Source of the DNA: Tersicoccus solisilvae
GTDB lineage: Bacteria; Actinomycetota; Actinomycetes; Actinomycetales; Micrococcaceae
DNA: 64,000 bases
Assembly (NCBI RefSeq): GCF_014643255.1
Contig: NZ_BMJI01000005.1
Location: forward strand, 62,001-126,000
Direction of reading: 5' to 3'
The notes beneath the pieces were generated by a model. It had not been told where the DNA came from. It saw nothing but the letters and a program-made list of their open reading frames with translations, and searched no databases. Numbering within the stretch: the stretch's first letter is position 1; each line of letters opens with the position of its first letter. The position numbers and the translations under genes were made by a program. Shown piece after piece: positions 20,117 to 29,262 of this stretch.

Positions 20117-23100
20117 TCACCTCCGGACGATGGAGCGGAGCAGTCGCAGCGCCACCGACAGCGACGCCATGTCGTCGGTCTGCCGGGTGGTCGCTTCATT
20201 GAACATACTGCGCACCCGGTCCAGTCGCTCACCGTTGAGCTCCTGCCACCGCTCCAGTCGCGCCGGCCCGTCCGCGTCGGGCGTGTCCGCCGTCGTCTCG
20301 ATCACCGTGGTGGTCAGGTCGGCGACGGTGGAGTAGAGGTCCTCGCGCAGGGCCGCCCGGGCGAGGGCCTGCCACCGGTCGAGCCGGGGCAGCCGGGTGA
20401 TCCGCTCGAGCAGGTCGTCCACCTCGAACCGGTCGTAGATCGCGAAGTACGTGTTCAGCACCAGCTCCACCGGGTACCCGTTCTGCCGAGCGAGTTCGGC
20501 GACGTCGAGCAGGGCGTAGCTCTCGAACAGACCGGCCCACCGGGTGGCCAGGCCGTCCGGAACGCCGCCGTCGACCGCGTGCCGGTACCAGCTGCGCTCC
20601 CGTTCGAGGTCCGTGCCGCGCAGGAACCGGCCGATGCCCTTGCGCAGCGGGTCGATCACCGGCTCGAACAGCTCGACGGACCGGCCGATCCTCTCGTCGG
20701 CGTACCCGTGCGTGACGAACCACCGCACCGCGCGGTCCAGCAGGCGCCGCAGGTCGGAGTAGATCTGGCACCACGTCTCGGTCGGCACGCCGGCCGGCAC
20801 CTCGGTGAGCATCCGGACGACGTCGTCGAGCGCGTAGATCCGGCGCAGCGAGGTGAACGCCCGGGCGATCGACGCCTCGTCGACGCCGGTCTCCTCCATC
20901 GCCCGGAAGGCGAAGGTGATGCCGCCGATGTTGACCATGTCGTTGGCGATGGCGGTCGCGATGATCTCGCGGCGCAGCGGATGGGCGAGCACCTCGTCGG
21001 CGAACCGGTCGCGGATGGGCGACGGGAAGTAGGCCAGCAGCGTGTCCTCGAACCAGGGGTCGTCCGGCACGTCGCTGCGCAGCAGGGCGCCGGTGAGCTG
21101 GATCTTCGCGTACGCGGCGAGCACCGACAGCTCCGGGGACGTCAGGCCCCGGCCGTTCGCGATCCGCTGCTCGACCTGCTCGGTGGTGGGCAGGAACTCG
21201 AGGGCCCGGTCGAGGTCGGCGTGTTCCTCGAGCCAGTCCATGTGCCGTTCGAAGCTCGGCGCCCACTCGGGCCCGTGCTGCTTGTCGTTGAGCAGCAGCA
21301 GGTTCTGGTCGACGTTGTCGGTCAGCACCAGGTCGGCCACCTCGTCCGTCATCGACTGCAGGAAGCCGGCGCGCTCGTCCGGGTCCAGCCGGCCGGCCCG
21401 GACCGCGGCGTCGACGAGGATCTTGATGTTGACCTCGTGGTCCGAGCAGTCGACGCCCGCGGAGTTGTCGATCGCGTCCGTGTTCAGCACGACACCGGTC
21501 AGGGCCGCCTCGATCCGGCCGCGCTGGGTCATCCCGAGGTTGCCGCCCTCGCCGATGACCCGGGCGCGGACGTCGGCGCCGTCGATCCGGATGGCGTCGT
21601 TGGCCTTGTCGCCGACGGAGGCGTTCGTCTCGGTGGACGCCTTGATGTAGGTGCCGATGCCGCCGTTGTAGAGCAGGTCGACGGGGGCGGCGAGCACGGC
21701 CCGCAGCAGCTCCGGCGGGCTGAGCTGGGTGACGCCGTCGGGCAGGCCGAGGACGGCCCGCACCGGGTCGGAGACGGGGATCGACTTGGCGGTCCGCGGG
21801 TACACGCCGCCGCCGGCGCTGATCAGGCTCGCGTCGTAGTCCGCCCACGAGGAACGCGGCAGGTCGAACAGCCGGCGCCGTGCCGCGAAGGACGCGGCGG
21901 CGTCCGGGTCCGGGTCGAGGAACACGTGCCGGTGGTCGAAGGCGGCCACCAGGCGAATGTGCTCGGAGAGCAGCATGCCGTTGCCGAACACGTCGCCGCT
22001 CATGTCGCCGATCCCGACGACGGTGAAGTCGTCCGCCTGCGTGTCGGTGCCGAGCTCCTTGAAGTGCGCCTTGACGGACTCCCAGGCGCCGCGGGCGGTG
22101 ATGCCCATGGCCTTGTGGTCGTACCCGACGGAGCCGCCCGAGGCGAAGGCGTCGCCGAGCCAGAAGCCGTACTCGGCGCTGATCCCGTTGGCCGTGTCCG
22201 AGAACGAAGCGGTGCCCTTGTCGGCGGCGACCACGAGGTACGGGTCGTCCGCGTCGTGCCGGACCACGTCGGCGGGGGCGACGACCCGCACGGTGCCGTC
22301 GTCGCCGGTCACCCGGTTGTCGGTCACGTCCAGCAGCGCCCGGATGAAGGTGCGGTACGCGTCCTGGCCGGCCTCCAGCCAGGCGGCGCGATCGACGGCC
22401 GGGTCCGGCAGCCGCTTCGGGTAGAAGCCGCCCTTCGCCCCGGTGGGCACGATGACGGCGTTCTTCACCGTCTGCGCCTTGACCAGACCGAGGATCTCCG
22501 TGCGGAAGTCCTCCTGCCGGTCGGACCAGCGCAGCCCGCCGCGGGCGACGGCGCCGAACCGCAGGTGCACGCCCTCGACCTCGGGCGAGTACACCCAGAT
22601 CTCGAACGCCGGCCGCGGGGCGGGCGCGGACGCGATGTCCCGGGTCGCCAGCTTGAAGGCGAGGTGGGTGCTGCCCTGGTAGAAGTTGGTGCGCAGCGTG
22701 GCGTCGATGACCTCGGCGAACGCGCGCAGCAGCCGGTCCGCGTCCAGGGTCGCCACCGCCTCGATCGCCGTGTCCAGCGTGGCGCGCGCCTCCGCCCGGC
22801 GGGCGATGCGGGCGGGGTCGTCGGCGGCGCCGAGCGCCGGGTCGAACGCGGCCTCGAAGACGGCCACGAGGGCGCGGGCGACATCGGGGTTGGCCAGCAG
22901 GGTGTCGGCCATGAAGCCGTACGAGCTGGTGCTGCCGAGCTGGCGCAGGTACTTCGCGTACGCCCGCAGCACCTGCACCTGCCGCCAGCGCAGACCCTCG
23001 GCGAGGATCAGCCGGTCGAACCGGTCGGTCTCCGTCGCGCCGGCCGTGGCGGCCCGGAACGCGTCCGCCAGGTCGACCGCGCCGGTCATCGGGTCGATCC

Positions 23101-25000
23101 CCGCCGGGTACTTCAGCCCGAGGTCGTAGAGGTGGAACGTGGCGCCGTCGGCCCGTTCGACGCGGAACGGTCGTTCGTCGAGCACCTGCAGACCGAGGTT
23201 GTGGAACACGGGCAGCAACGCGGTCAGCGAGCGGGGCTCGGTGAGGTAGATCTTCAGCCGGGCGTCAGCGGCGGCGGCGGGCCCGCCGTCGTCGATGCTC
23301 GCGGCGTCCGGACGGCGCAGCACGAGCTGCGGGTGCCCGCTCGCCTCGGCCTCCTCGAAACGGCCGATGTCCTCGAGGGCGTCCTCGACCTCGAAGTCCG
23401 CCCGGTAGGCGGCCGGGAACGCCTCCGCCCACTGGCCGGCCAGGCGGCTGACCTCGGTGAGGTCGGTGCGGGTGCGCAGCACCTGGTCGATGCCCTCGGA
23501 CCAGGAGCGGCCGGCGCGCTGCACCCGCCGCTCCAGATCGTCGACGTCGACGTCGCGGACCTCCACGCCCTGGGGCAGCCGGATCCGGAAGTACAGCCGA
23601 GCGAGCACGGACTCACTCATGCGCGCCTCGAAATCGATGGATTCGGCGCCCAACGCGGCGGTCAGCTCGTTCTCGATCCGGTGCCGCACGCTCGTGGTGT
23701 AGCGGTCGCGGGGCAGGTAGACGAGCACGGAGACGAACCGGCCCCACACGTCGGTGCGCAGGAACAGCCGGGTGCGGCGCCGCTCCTGCAGGTGCAGGAT
23801 CGCCGTCGCCGTCTCGATCAGCTCGGGCGTGCTGATCTGGAACATCTCCTCGCGCGGGTAGGTCTCGAGGATGTTCTTCAGGTCCTTGCCGGAGTGCGAG
23901 TCCGGCGGGAAGCCGCAGTGCCGCAGCACCGCGTCGACCTTCTCCCGCACCAGGGGGATGTCCTGCACGGACCCGGTGAAGGCACCGGCGGCCAGGACCC
24001 CGAGGAACAGCTTCTCGCCGATCACGTTGCCGGCGGCGTCGAAGTCCTTGACGCCGATATAGTCCAGCCAGGCCGGCCGGTGCACGGTGGAGCGGGAGTT
24101 GGCCTTGGTGATGACGAGCGCCGTCTTCTCCCGGGCCTTGCGCTCCCCCGCGCTGGTGAGCTGATGCTGCACGTGCTCGGCGTGCCGGAGCACCCCGAGG
24201 GCGGTGCCCGGCCGGTTGACGAGCAGCTCGTGACCGTCGCGTTCGACCAGGTCGTGCTCCCGGTAGCCGACCAGGGTGAAGTTGTCGTCCGCGAGCCAGC
24301 GCAGCAGCTCCGCCCCGCTGGTGCGGGCGGTGATGGTGGGGTCGGTCAGCGCTTCCAGGCCCTCGGCCGCGCGGAGCAGCGCCTCGCGCATCGGGGTGAA
24401 GTCCTCGACGACGGCGCTGACGTCGCCGAGGACGCGGCGGACGCCGTCGACGAGGGCGTCCCGTGCCTCGGTGGACTCCACCCGGGCGGACTCGACGGCG
24501 ATCCATGACTCGACGATGCTGACGGTGTCCCCGGACTCGGCGTCGGCCACGCGGGCGGCGACCCGCGGCAGTGCGGCGGTGTCCCCGCTGGAGACGCCGC
24601 TGTGGCTGGGGACCTTCTCCACGCCACGCAGCCGGCCGGTGGATCGGTCCCGGGTGACGATGAACGTGGGGTGGCTGACCTGGCGGATGGCCGCGTGGTG
24701 GCGGGCGATCTCGGCGACGACGGAGTCGACGAGGAACGGCATGTCGTCGGTGACCACGTAGAGGACGGTCGCGTCGGGTTCGGAGTCGGCCAGCACGAGC
24801 GCCTCGCCCCGCTGCCGGGTGGCGGCCAGCTCCTGGTGCCGGTGGATGCGCTGGACCAGGGCGTCCTGTTCGTAGGACGCGAGGTCCTCGGCGGAGAGGT
24901 GCTGGTAGTAGTTCCGCACGAACGCGTCGTCGGCGGCGGGATCCACGGTGGTGGCTCCCGCGGACGAGGCGGGTCGAGGGGACTGTTCTCCGGCAGACAT
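20117..25000 (-). CDS. gdh: NAD-specific glutamate dehydrogenase, 180-kDa class
   Basis: 1627 residues from ATG 25000, which has GGAGGT eight bases upstream. The length and layout fit the large bacterial NAD-GDH family (Rv2476c-like): an N-terminal regulatory half with ACT-like regions (about 60-650), then a catalytic core in which FGAVARGGLRWSDRQEDFR and a Lys-rich stretch (VKNAVIVPTGAKGGFYP) hold the glutamate site, followed by a Rossmann NAD-binding region (VVGIGDMSGDVFGNGM) and a helical C-terminus. It deaminates glutamate to 2-oxoglutarate and ammonia in the cytoplasm. A good promoter precedes it, and the kinase gene pdtaS follows one base after the stop. Confidence 0.95.
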   Translation of the reverse strand: MSAGEQSPRPASSAGATTVDPAADDAFVRNYYQHLSAEDLASYEQDALVQRIHRHQELAATRQRGEALVLADSEPDATVLYVVTDDMPFLVDSVVAEIARHHAAIRQVSHPTFIVTRDRSTGRLRGVEKVPSHSGVSSGDTAALPRVAARVADAESGDTVSIVESWIAVESARVESTEARDALVDGVRRVLGDVSAVVEDFTPMREALLRAAEGLEALTDPTITARTSGAELLRWLADDNFTLVGYREHDLVERDGHELLVNRPGTALGVLRHAEHVQHQLTSAGERKAREKTALVITKANSRSTVHRPAWLDYIGVKDFDAAGNVIGEKLFLGVLAAGAFTGSVQDIPLVREKVDAVLRHCGFPPDSHSGKDLKNILETYPREEMFQISTPELIETATAILHLQERRRTRLFLRTDVWGRFVSVLVYLPRDRYTTSVRHRIENELTAALGAESIDFEARMSESVLARLYFRIRLPQGVEVRDVDVDDLERRVQRAGRSWSEGIDQVLRTRTDLTEVSRLAGQWAEAFPAAYRADFEVEDALEDIGRFEEAEASGHPQLVLRRPDAASIDDGGPAAAADARLKIYLTEPRSLTALLPVFHNLGLQVLDERPFRVERADGATFHLYDLGLKYPAGIDPMTGAVDLADAFRAATAGATETDRFDRLILAEGLRWRQVQVLRAYAKYLRQLGSTSSYGFMADTLLANPDVARALVAVFEAAFDPALGAADDPARIARRAEARATLDTAIEAVATLDADRLLRAFAEVIDATLRTNFYQGSTHLAFKLATRDIASAPAPRPAFEIWVYSPEVEGVHLRFGAVARGGLRWSDRQEDFRTEILGLVKAQTVKNAVIVPTGAKGGFYPKRLPDPAVDRAAWLEAGQDAYRTFIRALLDVTDNRVTGDDGTVRVVAPADVVRHDADDPYLVVAADKGTASFSDTANGISAEYGFWLGDAFASGGSVGYDHKAMGITARGAWESVKAHFKELGTDTQADDFTVVGIGDMSGDVFGNGMLLSEHIRLVAAFDHRHVFLDPDPDAAASFAARRRLFDLPRSSWADYDASLISAGGGVYPRTAKSIPVSDPVRAVLGLPDGVTQLSPPELLRAVLAAPVDLLYNGGIGTYIKASTETNASVGDKANDAIRIDGADVRARVIGEGGNLGMTQRGRIEAALTGVVLNTDAIDNSAGVDCSDHEVNIKILVDAAVRAGRLDPDERAGFLQSMTDEVADLVLTDNVDQNLLLLNDKQHGPEWAPSFERHMDWLEEHADLDRALEFLPTTEQVEQRIANGRGLTSPELSVLAAYAKIQLTGALLRSDVPDDPWFEDTLLAYFPSPIRDRFADEVLAHPLRREIIATAIANDMVNIGGITFAFRAMEETGVDEASIARAFTSLRRIYALDDVVRMLTEVPAGVPTETWCQIYSDLRRLLDRAVRWFVTHGYADERIGRSVELFEPVIDPLRKGIGRFLRGTDLERERSWYRHAVDGGVPDGLATRWAGLFESYALLDVAELARQNGYPVELVLNTYFAIYDRFEVDDLLERITRLPRLDRWQALARAALREDLYSTVADLTTTVIETTADTPDADGPARLERWQELNGERLDRVRSMFNEATTRQTDDMASLSVALRLLRSIVRR

Positions 25001-25059
25001 CGGGGGTGACCTCCGTACGCATCGGTGTCGCGTCCGCGCCGTTGCGGACGTCACCGTCG

Positions 25060-25088
25060 AGCCTAGCCCGGGGCGTGACAGGCGTCAT
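25060..25088 (-). promoter_or_regulatory. gdh-pdtaS promoter
   Basis: On the minus strand ATGACG (25088-25083), a 17-base spacer, and TAGGCT (25065-25060) give a start about 53 bases ahead of the gdh ATG. Confidence 0.55.
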
Positions 25089-25112
25089 GGGCGCCTCGCC
25101 CTGCCGGCGCCC
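25089..25112 (-). terminator. Possible terminator of the CpaB/CpaE-like operon
   Basis: GGGCGCC and GGCGCCC (7 bp, 10-base loop) lie 60 bases past the stop of the ParA-like gene and just ahead of the gdh -35. The stem is short but perfect. Confidence 0.4.
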
Positions 25113-25172
25113 GGGTTCTTGTGCAGGTGCCCGGCGGCTCCTCGGGATCTCCCGCGCGGGCTGCGGCGGCCG

Positions 25173-26744
25173 TCAGGTCCCACCCGCCGCCGTCGAGGCA
25201 CCAGCCGCCGGCCCCCGGCGGAACCACCGCCACCGGGCCGGTTCCTCGACGGGCTGCCGGGCCAGCGTGGCCGGGGCGAGCGCGCGGATGCCGGCGCGCA
25301 GCGCACTGGTCGGCGCCGACTCGCGCAGCACCGTACCCCCGAGCAGGGCGGCGTCGGCGGCAGGGTCGGCGGGCAGCAACGCCGCGATCGGCAGGTCCGG
25401 CCCGTACCGCTCCCATGCGCCGAGGATCTGCTGTCGACTGCCCCGGCCGACGGTCTCGCGCCGGACCCGGTTGATCGCGACGACCGGGGCCGCCGTCGGG
25501 ACCGCCTCGGCGAGGTCGGCCAGGCCCTTGACAAGCCGCGGCAGCCCGATCGCGTCGGCCGCGCCGACCGCGATGACGACGTCCGCGGCCTCCAGGGACC
25601 GCAGGGTCGCGCCGTTGCGTCGGGGAGCCACGGTGTCGAAGCTCAGTTCCTCATCGGCCTCGAGGCAGAAGCCGCAGTCGATCACGGTGGCCGGGGCCGT
25701 GGCGCGGCACAGGTCGAGAACCGCTCCCAGCGCCGACGGCCGCAGTTCCGGCCACCGATCCGGCCGGGTGACGCCGGTGAGCGCGCGCAGCCGACCCCCG
25801 CCGACGACGACGTCCGCGGCCACCCGGTGCAGGGCGGTCGGGTCGAGCAGTCCCTGGTCGGCCAGCCGGCAGGCCTGGGCCACCGGCGCCGTCTCGTCCA
25901 GCAGGCCGAGCATGACCGCGGTGCTGGAGCCGTAGGTGTCGGCGTCCACGAGGTACGCCGTCCCGAGGTCGGCCGCCAGCTCGGCGGCCAGGTTGACGGC
26001 GATGGTGCTGCGGCCCGGCGCCCCCGTCGGCCCCCACACGGCGATCACCAGGCCCGGTTCGTCCCCGTCCGGCCCGCTCCCGGGCTCCTCCGCGGTCCGC
26101 AGGCCCGTCCCGCCACCGAGTTCGGCACCGGGGACGCCGGTGACGTCGCCGATGCCGCCGGTGTCCGCATCCGCGTCGTCGCGCCCGGACCGGGCCGGGC
26201 GACCGGTCCGGCCGGCGGATGCCGGTGCATCGGCGGTCGAGCCGGAGCCCGGTTCCGGCCCCTCCGCCGGGTCCGATGCCCGGCGGTCCATGGACGCCGG
26301 GGCGTCGGGCCGGGAGCCGTCGCCGGACCACCCGCCGGACCACTGGCCGTCGGCATCACCATCGAGATCGCCATCGCGACCGGGACGGGGCCCGGGTCGA
26401 CCCCCTGCCACGGCGGTCAACACCGCCGCGGCCAGTTCCTCCGTGCCGACGGCGGGCGGCAGGATCACGACGCCGAGCGCGGCCCACCGGTCCGCTCGCT
26501 CCCGGTCGGCGGAGAGGACCAGGACGGGCACGCCGCCGGCGATCAGCCGGTCCAGCAGGTGCCCGGGCAGGTCGTCCTCCGGCCCGGCGATCACGGCGAC
26601 CTCCGCCAACCCGCTCTCGCAGACCGCCAGCAGCTCCGCCAGGTCGGCACACCGGCGCACGACCGTCACCGGACCGCGCAACCGCTCCAGCCCGGCGACG
26701 TGGTCCGCCGGCGCGTCGCCGAGGATCGCGAGCGGGACGCTCAT
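25173..26744 (-). CDS. CpaE/ParA-like protein with altered P-loop
   Basis: 523 residues. The N-terminus (1-113) looks like a receiver-like fold (LAILGDAPAD, VIAGPEDD). A low-complexity Asp/Gly/Pro/Arg linker covers about 115-230. A MinD/ParA domain starts at GLVIAVWGPTGAPGRS (231-246) with VDADTYGSS (266-274) as switch region. In the P-loop the signature Lys of GKGGxGKT/S is replaced (GPTGAPGRST), as in several actinobacterial CpaE relatives, so ATP hydrolysis is uncertain. ATG 26744 overlaps the stop of the SAF-domain gene by four bases. CpaE proteins place Tad pili at the pole, but no other tad genes are present here, so a pilus role is only a guess. Confidence 0.75.
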   Translation of the reverse strand: MSVPLAILGDAPADHVAGLERLRGPVTVVRRCADLAELLAVCESGLAEVAVIAGPEDDLPGHLLDRLIAGGVPVLVLSADRERADRWAALGVVILPPAVGTEELAAAVLTAVAGGRPGPRPGRDGDLDGDADGQWSGGWSGDGSRPDAPASMDRRASDPAEGPEPGSGSTADAPASAGRTGRPARSGRDDADADTGGIGDVTGVPGAELGGGTGLRTAEEPGSGPDGDEPGLVIAVWGPTGAPGRSTIAVNLAAELAADLGTAYLVDADTYGSSTAVMLGLLDETAPVAQACRLADQGLLDPTALHRVAADVVVGGGRLRALTGVTRPDRWPELRPSALGAVLDLCRATAPATVIDCGFCLEADEELSFDTVAPRRNGATLRSLEAADVVIAVGAADAIGLPRLVKGLADLAEAVPTAAPVVAINRVRRETVGRGSRQQILGAWERYGPDLPIAALLPADPAADAALLGGTVLRESAPTSALRAGIRALAPATLARQPVEEPARWRWFRRGPAAGASTAAGGT

Positions 26745-27391
26745 CGGGCGGCCGGGTTCCAGACCACGGAGATCCGCGCTTGATTCCCCAGCGCGTTCAG
26801 GATCTGCGGCATCGTGGCGTCGTCCACGAGGACCTGGAGCACGGTCTGCCGGGACGCGCCCAGCGCCGACGTCGTCGTGGTGACCTCGGCGATCTCCGCA
26901 CCCGGCAGCAGGCGCACGGGTTTGAGGTAGGAGTTCGGGCTCGTGCCCGGCATCGCGACCCACACGTCGACGCGCGCGCCGGCCACCGCCTCACGCGGGA
27001 GGGCCTCGGTGATGGTGATGGCGACCGGCTTGCGGTCCAGCGCGTCGGGCCGGCCGATCGCGGACGCGGCGACGAGTTCTCCGCGCGGGACGTGACGGGT
27101 GACGACGGCGCCGTCCGCGGGCATTCCACTCGGGCCGAGGTAGGCCGGCTGCGCGTCGCCGAGCCGGACCCGGGTGACGACCAGATCGTCAGGGCGCAGG
27201 GGTTGGCCCACGGTCAGGTCCGTCCGCGCCGCGTACACCTCGGTGCTGCGGTCCAGTCCGGCGACGAGTGCGACGACGCCGGCCACGGAGGCGACGACCA
27301 GCAGCACGCCCAGGAGCAGGCGCGGATCCTTCCATGACGGCCGCTTCAGGCGCGGCGTCCCGGACGCGGGACGAGCGGTCACCGTGCTCAT
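26741..27391 (-). CDS. SAF-domain membrane-anchored protein (CpaB/RcpC-like)
   Basis: 216 residues: cytoplasmic basic N-terminus, one membrane helix (about 24-46), then an extracytoplasmic SAF domain (about 55-120) with VGQPLRPDDLVVTRVRLG and RHVPRGELVAASAIG. The C-terminal part (VAGARVDVWVAMPG) matches the RcpC/CpaB family of Flp pilus assembly. GGGGGAG precedes ATG 27391. It is coupled to the CpaE-like gene downstream. In many actinobacteria this pair occurs outside pilus loci. Confidence 0.75.
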   Translation of the reverse strand: MSTVTARPASGTPRLKRPSWKDPRLLLGVLLVVASVAGVVALVAGLDRSTEVYAARTDLTVGQPLRPDDLVVTRVRLGDAQPAYLGPSGMPADGAVVTRHVPRGELVAASAIGRPDALDRKPVAITITEALPREAVAGARVDVWVAMPGTSPNSYLKPVRLLPGAEIAEVTTTTSALGASRQTVLQVLVDDATMPQILNALGNQARISVVWNPAAR

Positions 27392-27435
27392 CGTCTCCCC
27401 CTCGACGTGCCCCGCCCGGGGGCACCGTGGTCCTT

Positions 27436-27465
27436 ACTGTAGACGGCGGGCGCGGCCCGGTCACC
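27436..27465 (-). promoter_or_regulatory. Promoter of SAF/CpaE-like operon
   Basis: GGTGAC (27465-27460), an 18-base spacer and TACAGT (27441-27436) on the minus strand. The expected leader is about 40 bases. Confidence 0.45.
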
Positions 27466-27557
27466 GGCTGCCGAGCAGCTGTGGACAACAGGCGGACCCG
27501 CCCGCCCGGGATGCCAGAATGGGGAGGGAGAACGACGACCGGCCCGGGAGGTGCATG

Positions 27558-27767
27558 ATGCCCCGTTTCCTCACGCTCAGCGACGTCTGCGAGGAGCTGC
27601 AGATATCCTCGGCGCAGGCCTACGCGCTGGTCCGCAGCGGCGAGCTCCCGGCGATCCAGGTCGGCGGTCGCGGTCAGTGGCGCGTGGAGCAGACCGTCCT
27701 GGACGCCTACATCGAGGACAAGTACGAGCAGACCCGACAGCAGGTGGCACGCGAGCGCACCCGCTGA
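27558..27767 (+). CDS. BldC/excisionase-like helix-turn-helix protein
   Basis: 69 residues from ATG 27558, with GGGAGG six bases upstream (the ATG three bases earlier is in frame but too close). MerR-like winged helix: LTLSDVCEELQISSAQAYAL is the helix-turn-helix and VGGRGQWRVEQTVLDAYIED the wing and following helix. Size and sequence fit the BldC/helix_turn_helix_17 family, which in Streptomyces binds DNA head-to-tail on direct repeats. A pair of CATCAAAC repeats exactly 10 bp apart lies 640 bases downstream, ahead of the LysM gene. The gene is divergent from the SAF-domain gene. Confidence 0.85.
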   Translation: MPRFLTLSDVCEELQISSAQAYALVRSGELPAIQVGGRGQWRVEQTVLDAYIEDKYEQTRQQVARERTR

Positions 27768-27792
27768 CCGGCGGTCCTGACCGAGCCACCGG

Positions 27793-28353
27793 TCAGCGGG
27801 CCGGTGAGCTGATCCGCAGGCACGCGGCCATCGGCACGGTGGTCGTCCCTCCGGGGCGGCGGTCCGGACGGAGTTCTCCCGGATGCACCGGTGTCAGGTC
27901 GACGAAGTCGCGACCCACCCGTTCGATCCGTCCGCGCACGGCCGTCGACGGCTGACCCGCCGCCAGGGTGGCGGTGACGAGGGCGCGATCCCGGCTCAAG
28001 CCCCGCAGCGCGGAGGCCAGGCTGAGCCGGTCCCCCACCGACGTGGGGGGCGGTGCCGTCGCCCGGTGGAGCCCCTCCCACGACCGGCACCAGCCGACCG
28101 CCAGGATGACGTCCTGGGGCCCGGAGCGCAGGCACACCCAATCGGCCCCGGTGAACCCGACGACCCCGGTCACCATATCCCCGTCGGCCTGCAGCGTGCG
28201 GACGTGCGCGCCGGTGCTCGCCCTCAACCGGCCGGCGAGCGTGACGCTCTGCTGGTCGATCCGCGTGCGCTCGGCGATCTCACTCTCGCGGGCGCGATCC
28301 TGCAGGCTCTCCCACTGACTCTGCAGGTCCTCGAAGAGGGCATCCCACCTCAT
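27793..28353 (-). CDS. Conserved actinobacterial protein, unknown function
   Basis: 186 residues, no signal peptide or membrane segment. The N-terminal helix (RWDALFEDLQSQWESLQDR) is followed by a beta-rich domain with VTGVVGFTGADWVCLRSG and a second half with ATLAAGQPSTAVRGRIERVG, resembling two small-barrel repeats. I do not recognise an enzymatic motif. ATG 28353 is chosen because TACCGT ends six bases before it without Shine-Dalgarno, indicating a leaderless message; GTG 28359 is an alternative. It is convergent with the BldC-like gene and divergent from the LysM gene. Confidence 0.7.
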   Translation of the reverse strand: MRWDALFEDLQSQWESLQDRARESEIAERTRIDQQSVTLAGRLRASTGAHVRTLQADGDMVTGVVGFTGADWVCLRSGPQDVILAVGWCRSWEGLHRATAPPPTSVGDRLSLASALRGLSRDRALVTATLAAGQPSTAVRGRIERVGRDFVDLTPVHPGELRPDRRPGGTTTVPMAACLRISSPAR

Positions 28354-28359
28354 GTCCAC

Positions 28360-28365
28360 ACGGTA
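28360..28365 (-). promoter_or_regulatory. -10 box of leaderless gene
   Basis: TACCGT on the minus strand ends six bases before ATG 28353. Confidence 0.5.
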
Positions 28366-28408
28366 GCGCCGAACTCTTTACGCACCATGAACCAAGTGCT
28401 ACAAATGG

Positions 28409-28426
28409 CATCAAACACCATCAAAC
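28409..28426 (+). repeat. Direct repeat CATCAAAC x2, 10-bp phase
   Basis: CATCAAAC at 28409-28416 and again at 28419-28426, one helical turn apart, inside an unusually AT-rich 80-base stretch directly upstream of the LysM gene. Head-to-tail repeats of this spacing are what a BldC-type protein could bind. Confidence 0.5.
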
Positions 28427-28446
28427 GATGGGATCGAGGACACGCG

Positions 28447-29262
28447 ATGGAACGAGAACCGCGGCGGTGCGCGATCGGGCGACCACCGGTACGCCGGCGG
28501 TCCGGCACCGCGATCCTCGTCGATCTGGCCCCCGCACTGGCGGTGCTGGCCCTCGGCGGCATGAACGCCGTCGTCGGCGGGCTGCTGCTGAGCCGACTGG
28601 GCGAGGCACCGGCCGTGTCGGCGTCGGCCGTGTCGGCACCCTTCGGCGACGCCGGGGTCGAGGTCGCCGTGGGCGCCGTCGTCTCGCTGGTGGGGGTCGG
28701 CGTGACGGGATGGTGGGTCCTGTGCCTGCTCGTCACCCTGACCGCGGAGCTGCGGGGCCGGTGCGGCCGGACCTCCACCGTCCCGGCCGGGCTGAGCCCG
28801 GTCTTCATCCGGCGGCTCGTGGCGGTCCTGCTCAGTGCGCAGCTGGTGGCCGGCACGACCACCACGGCCGTCGCTGCCGTCGCGGCGCCCACGGTCACCT
28901 CCGCGCCGATCCTCACCGCGGCCGGCGGCGTCGCCGCACCACGACCGGACCCGGGTGCGGATCCCTGGTTCGTGCCGCGAGCACCCGCCGTGCAGGACGA
29001 GACTCTGCTGGTGCGGCCTCCCACGCGCACGACACCGACGAACGGGACGACGGCGACGGTCATGGCCGGGGACACGTTGTGGTCCCTCGCCGCTCGCCAG
29101 CTCGGCCCGCTGGCCACCGACCTGGAGATCGCCCGGCAGTGGCCGCGGTGGCACGAACTCAACCGCGAGGTGATCGGCCCGGACCCGGGCCTGATCCGCC
29201 CCGGCCAGATCCTGCAGGTGCCGTCCGCTGGCGGCCCCAGCGTGGAGGGAGAAGGACGATGA
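28447..29262 (+). CDS. LysM-domain membrane protein
   Basis: 271 residues from ATG 28447 with GAGGA six bases upstream. Basic N-terminus, two or three hydrophobic segments (about 24-48, 74-104 and 123-148), an Ala/Pro/Thr linker, then one LysM domain (about 203-262) beginning ATVMAGDTLWSLAARQLGP and ending LIRPGQILQVP. LysM binds peptidoglycan, so the protein should tether the membrane to the wall. The following gene (Rv3235 family) starts inside the stop codon (ATGA), so the two are coupled. The direct repeats upstream suggest control by a dedicated DNA-binding protein. Confidence 0.8.
   Translation: MEREPRRCAIGRPPVRRRSGTAILVDLAPALAVLALGGMNAVVGGLLLSRLGEAPAVSASAVSAPFGDAGVEVAVGAVVSLVGVGVTGWWVLCLLVTLTAELRGRCGRTSTVPAGLSPVFIRRLVAVLLSAQLVAGTTTTAVAAVAAPTVTSAPILTAAGGVAAPRPDPGADPWFVPRAPAVQDETLLVRPPTRTTPTNGTTATVMAGDTLWSLAARQLGPLATDLEIARQWPRWHELNREVIGPDPGLIRPGQILQVPSAGGPSVEGEGR

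Noticed and set aside
19256-24508. 1750-codon open frame on the plus strand
   Set aside because: It is antisense to gdh and pdtaS, has a repetitive Val/Arg/Gly/Asp composition and no domain.
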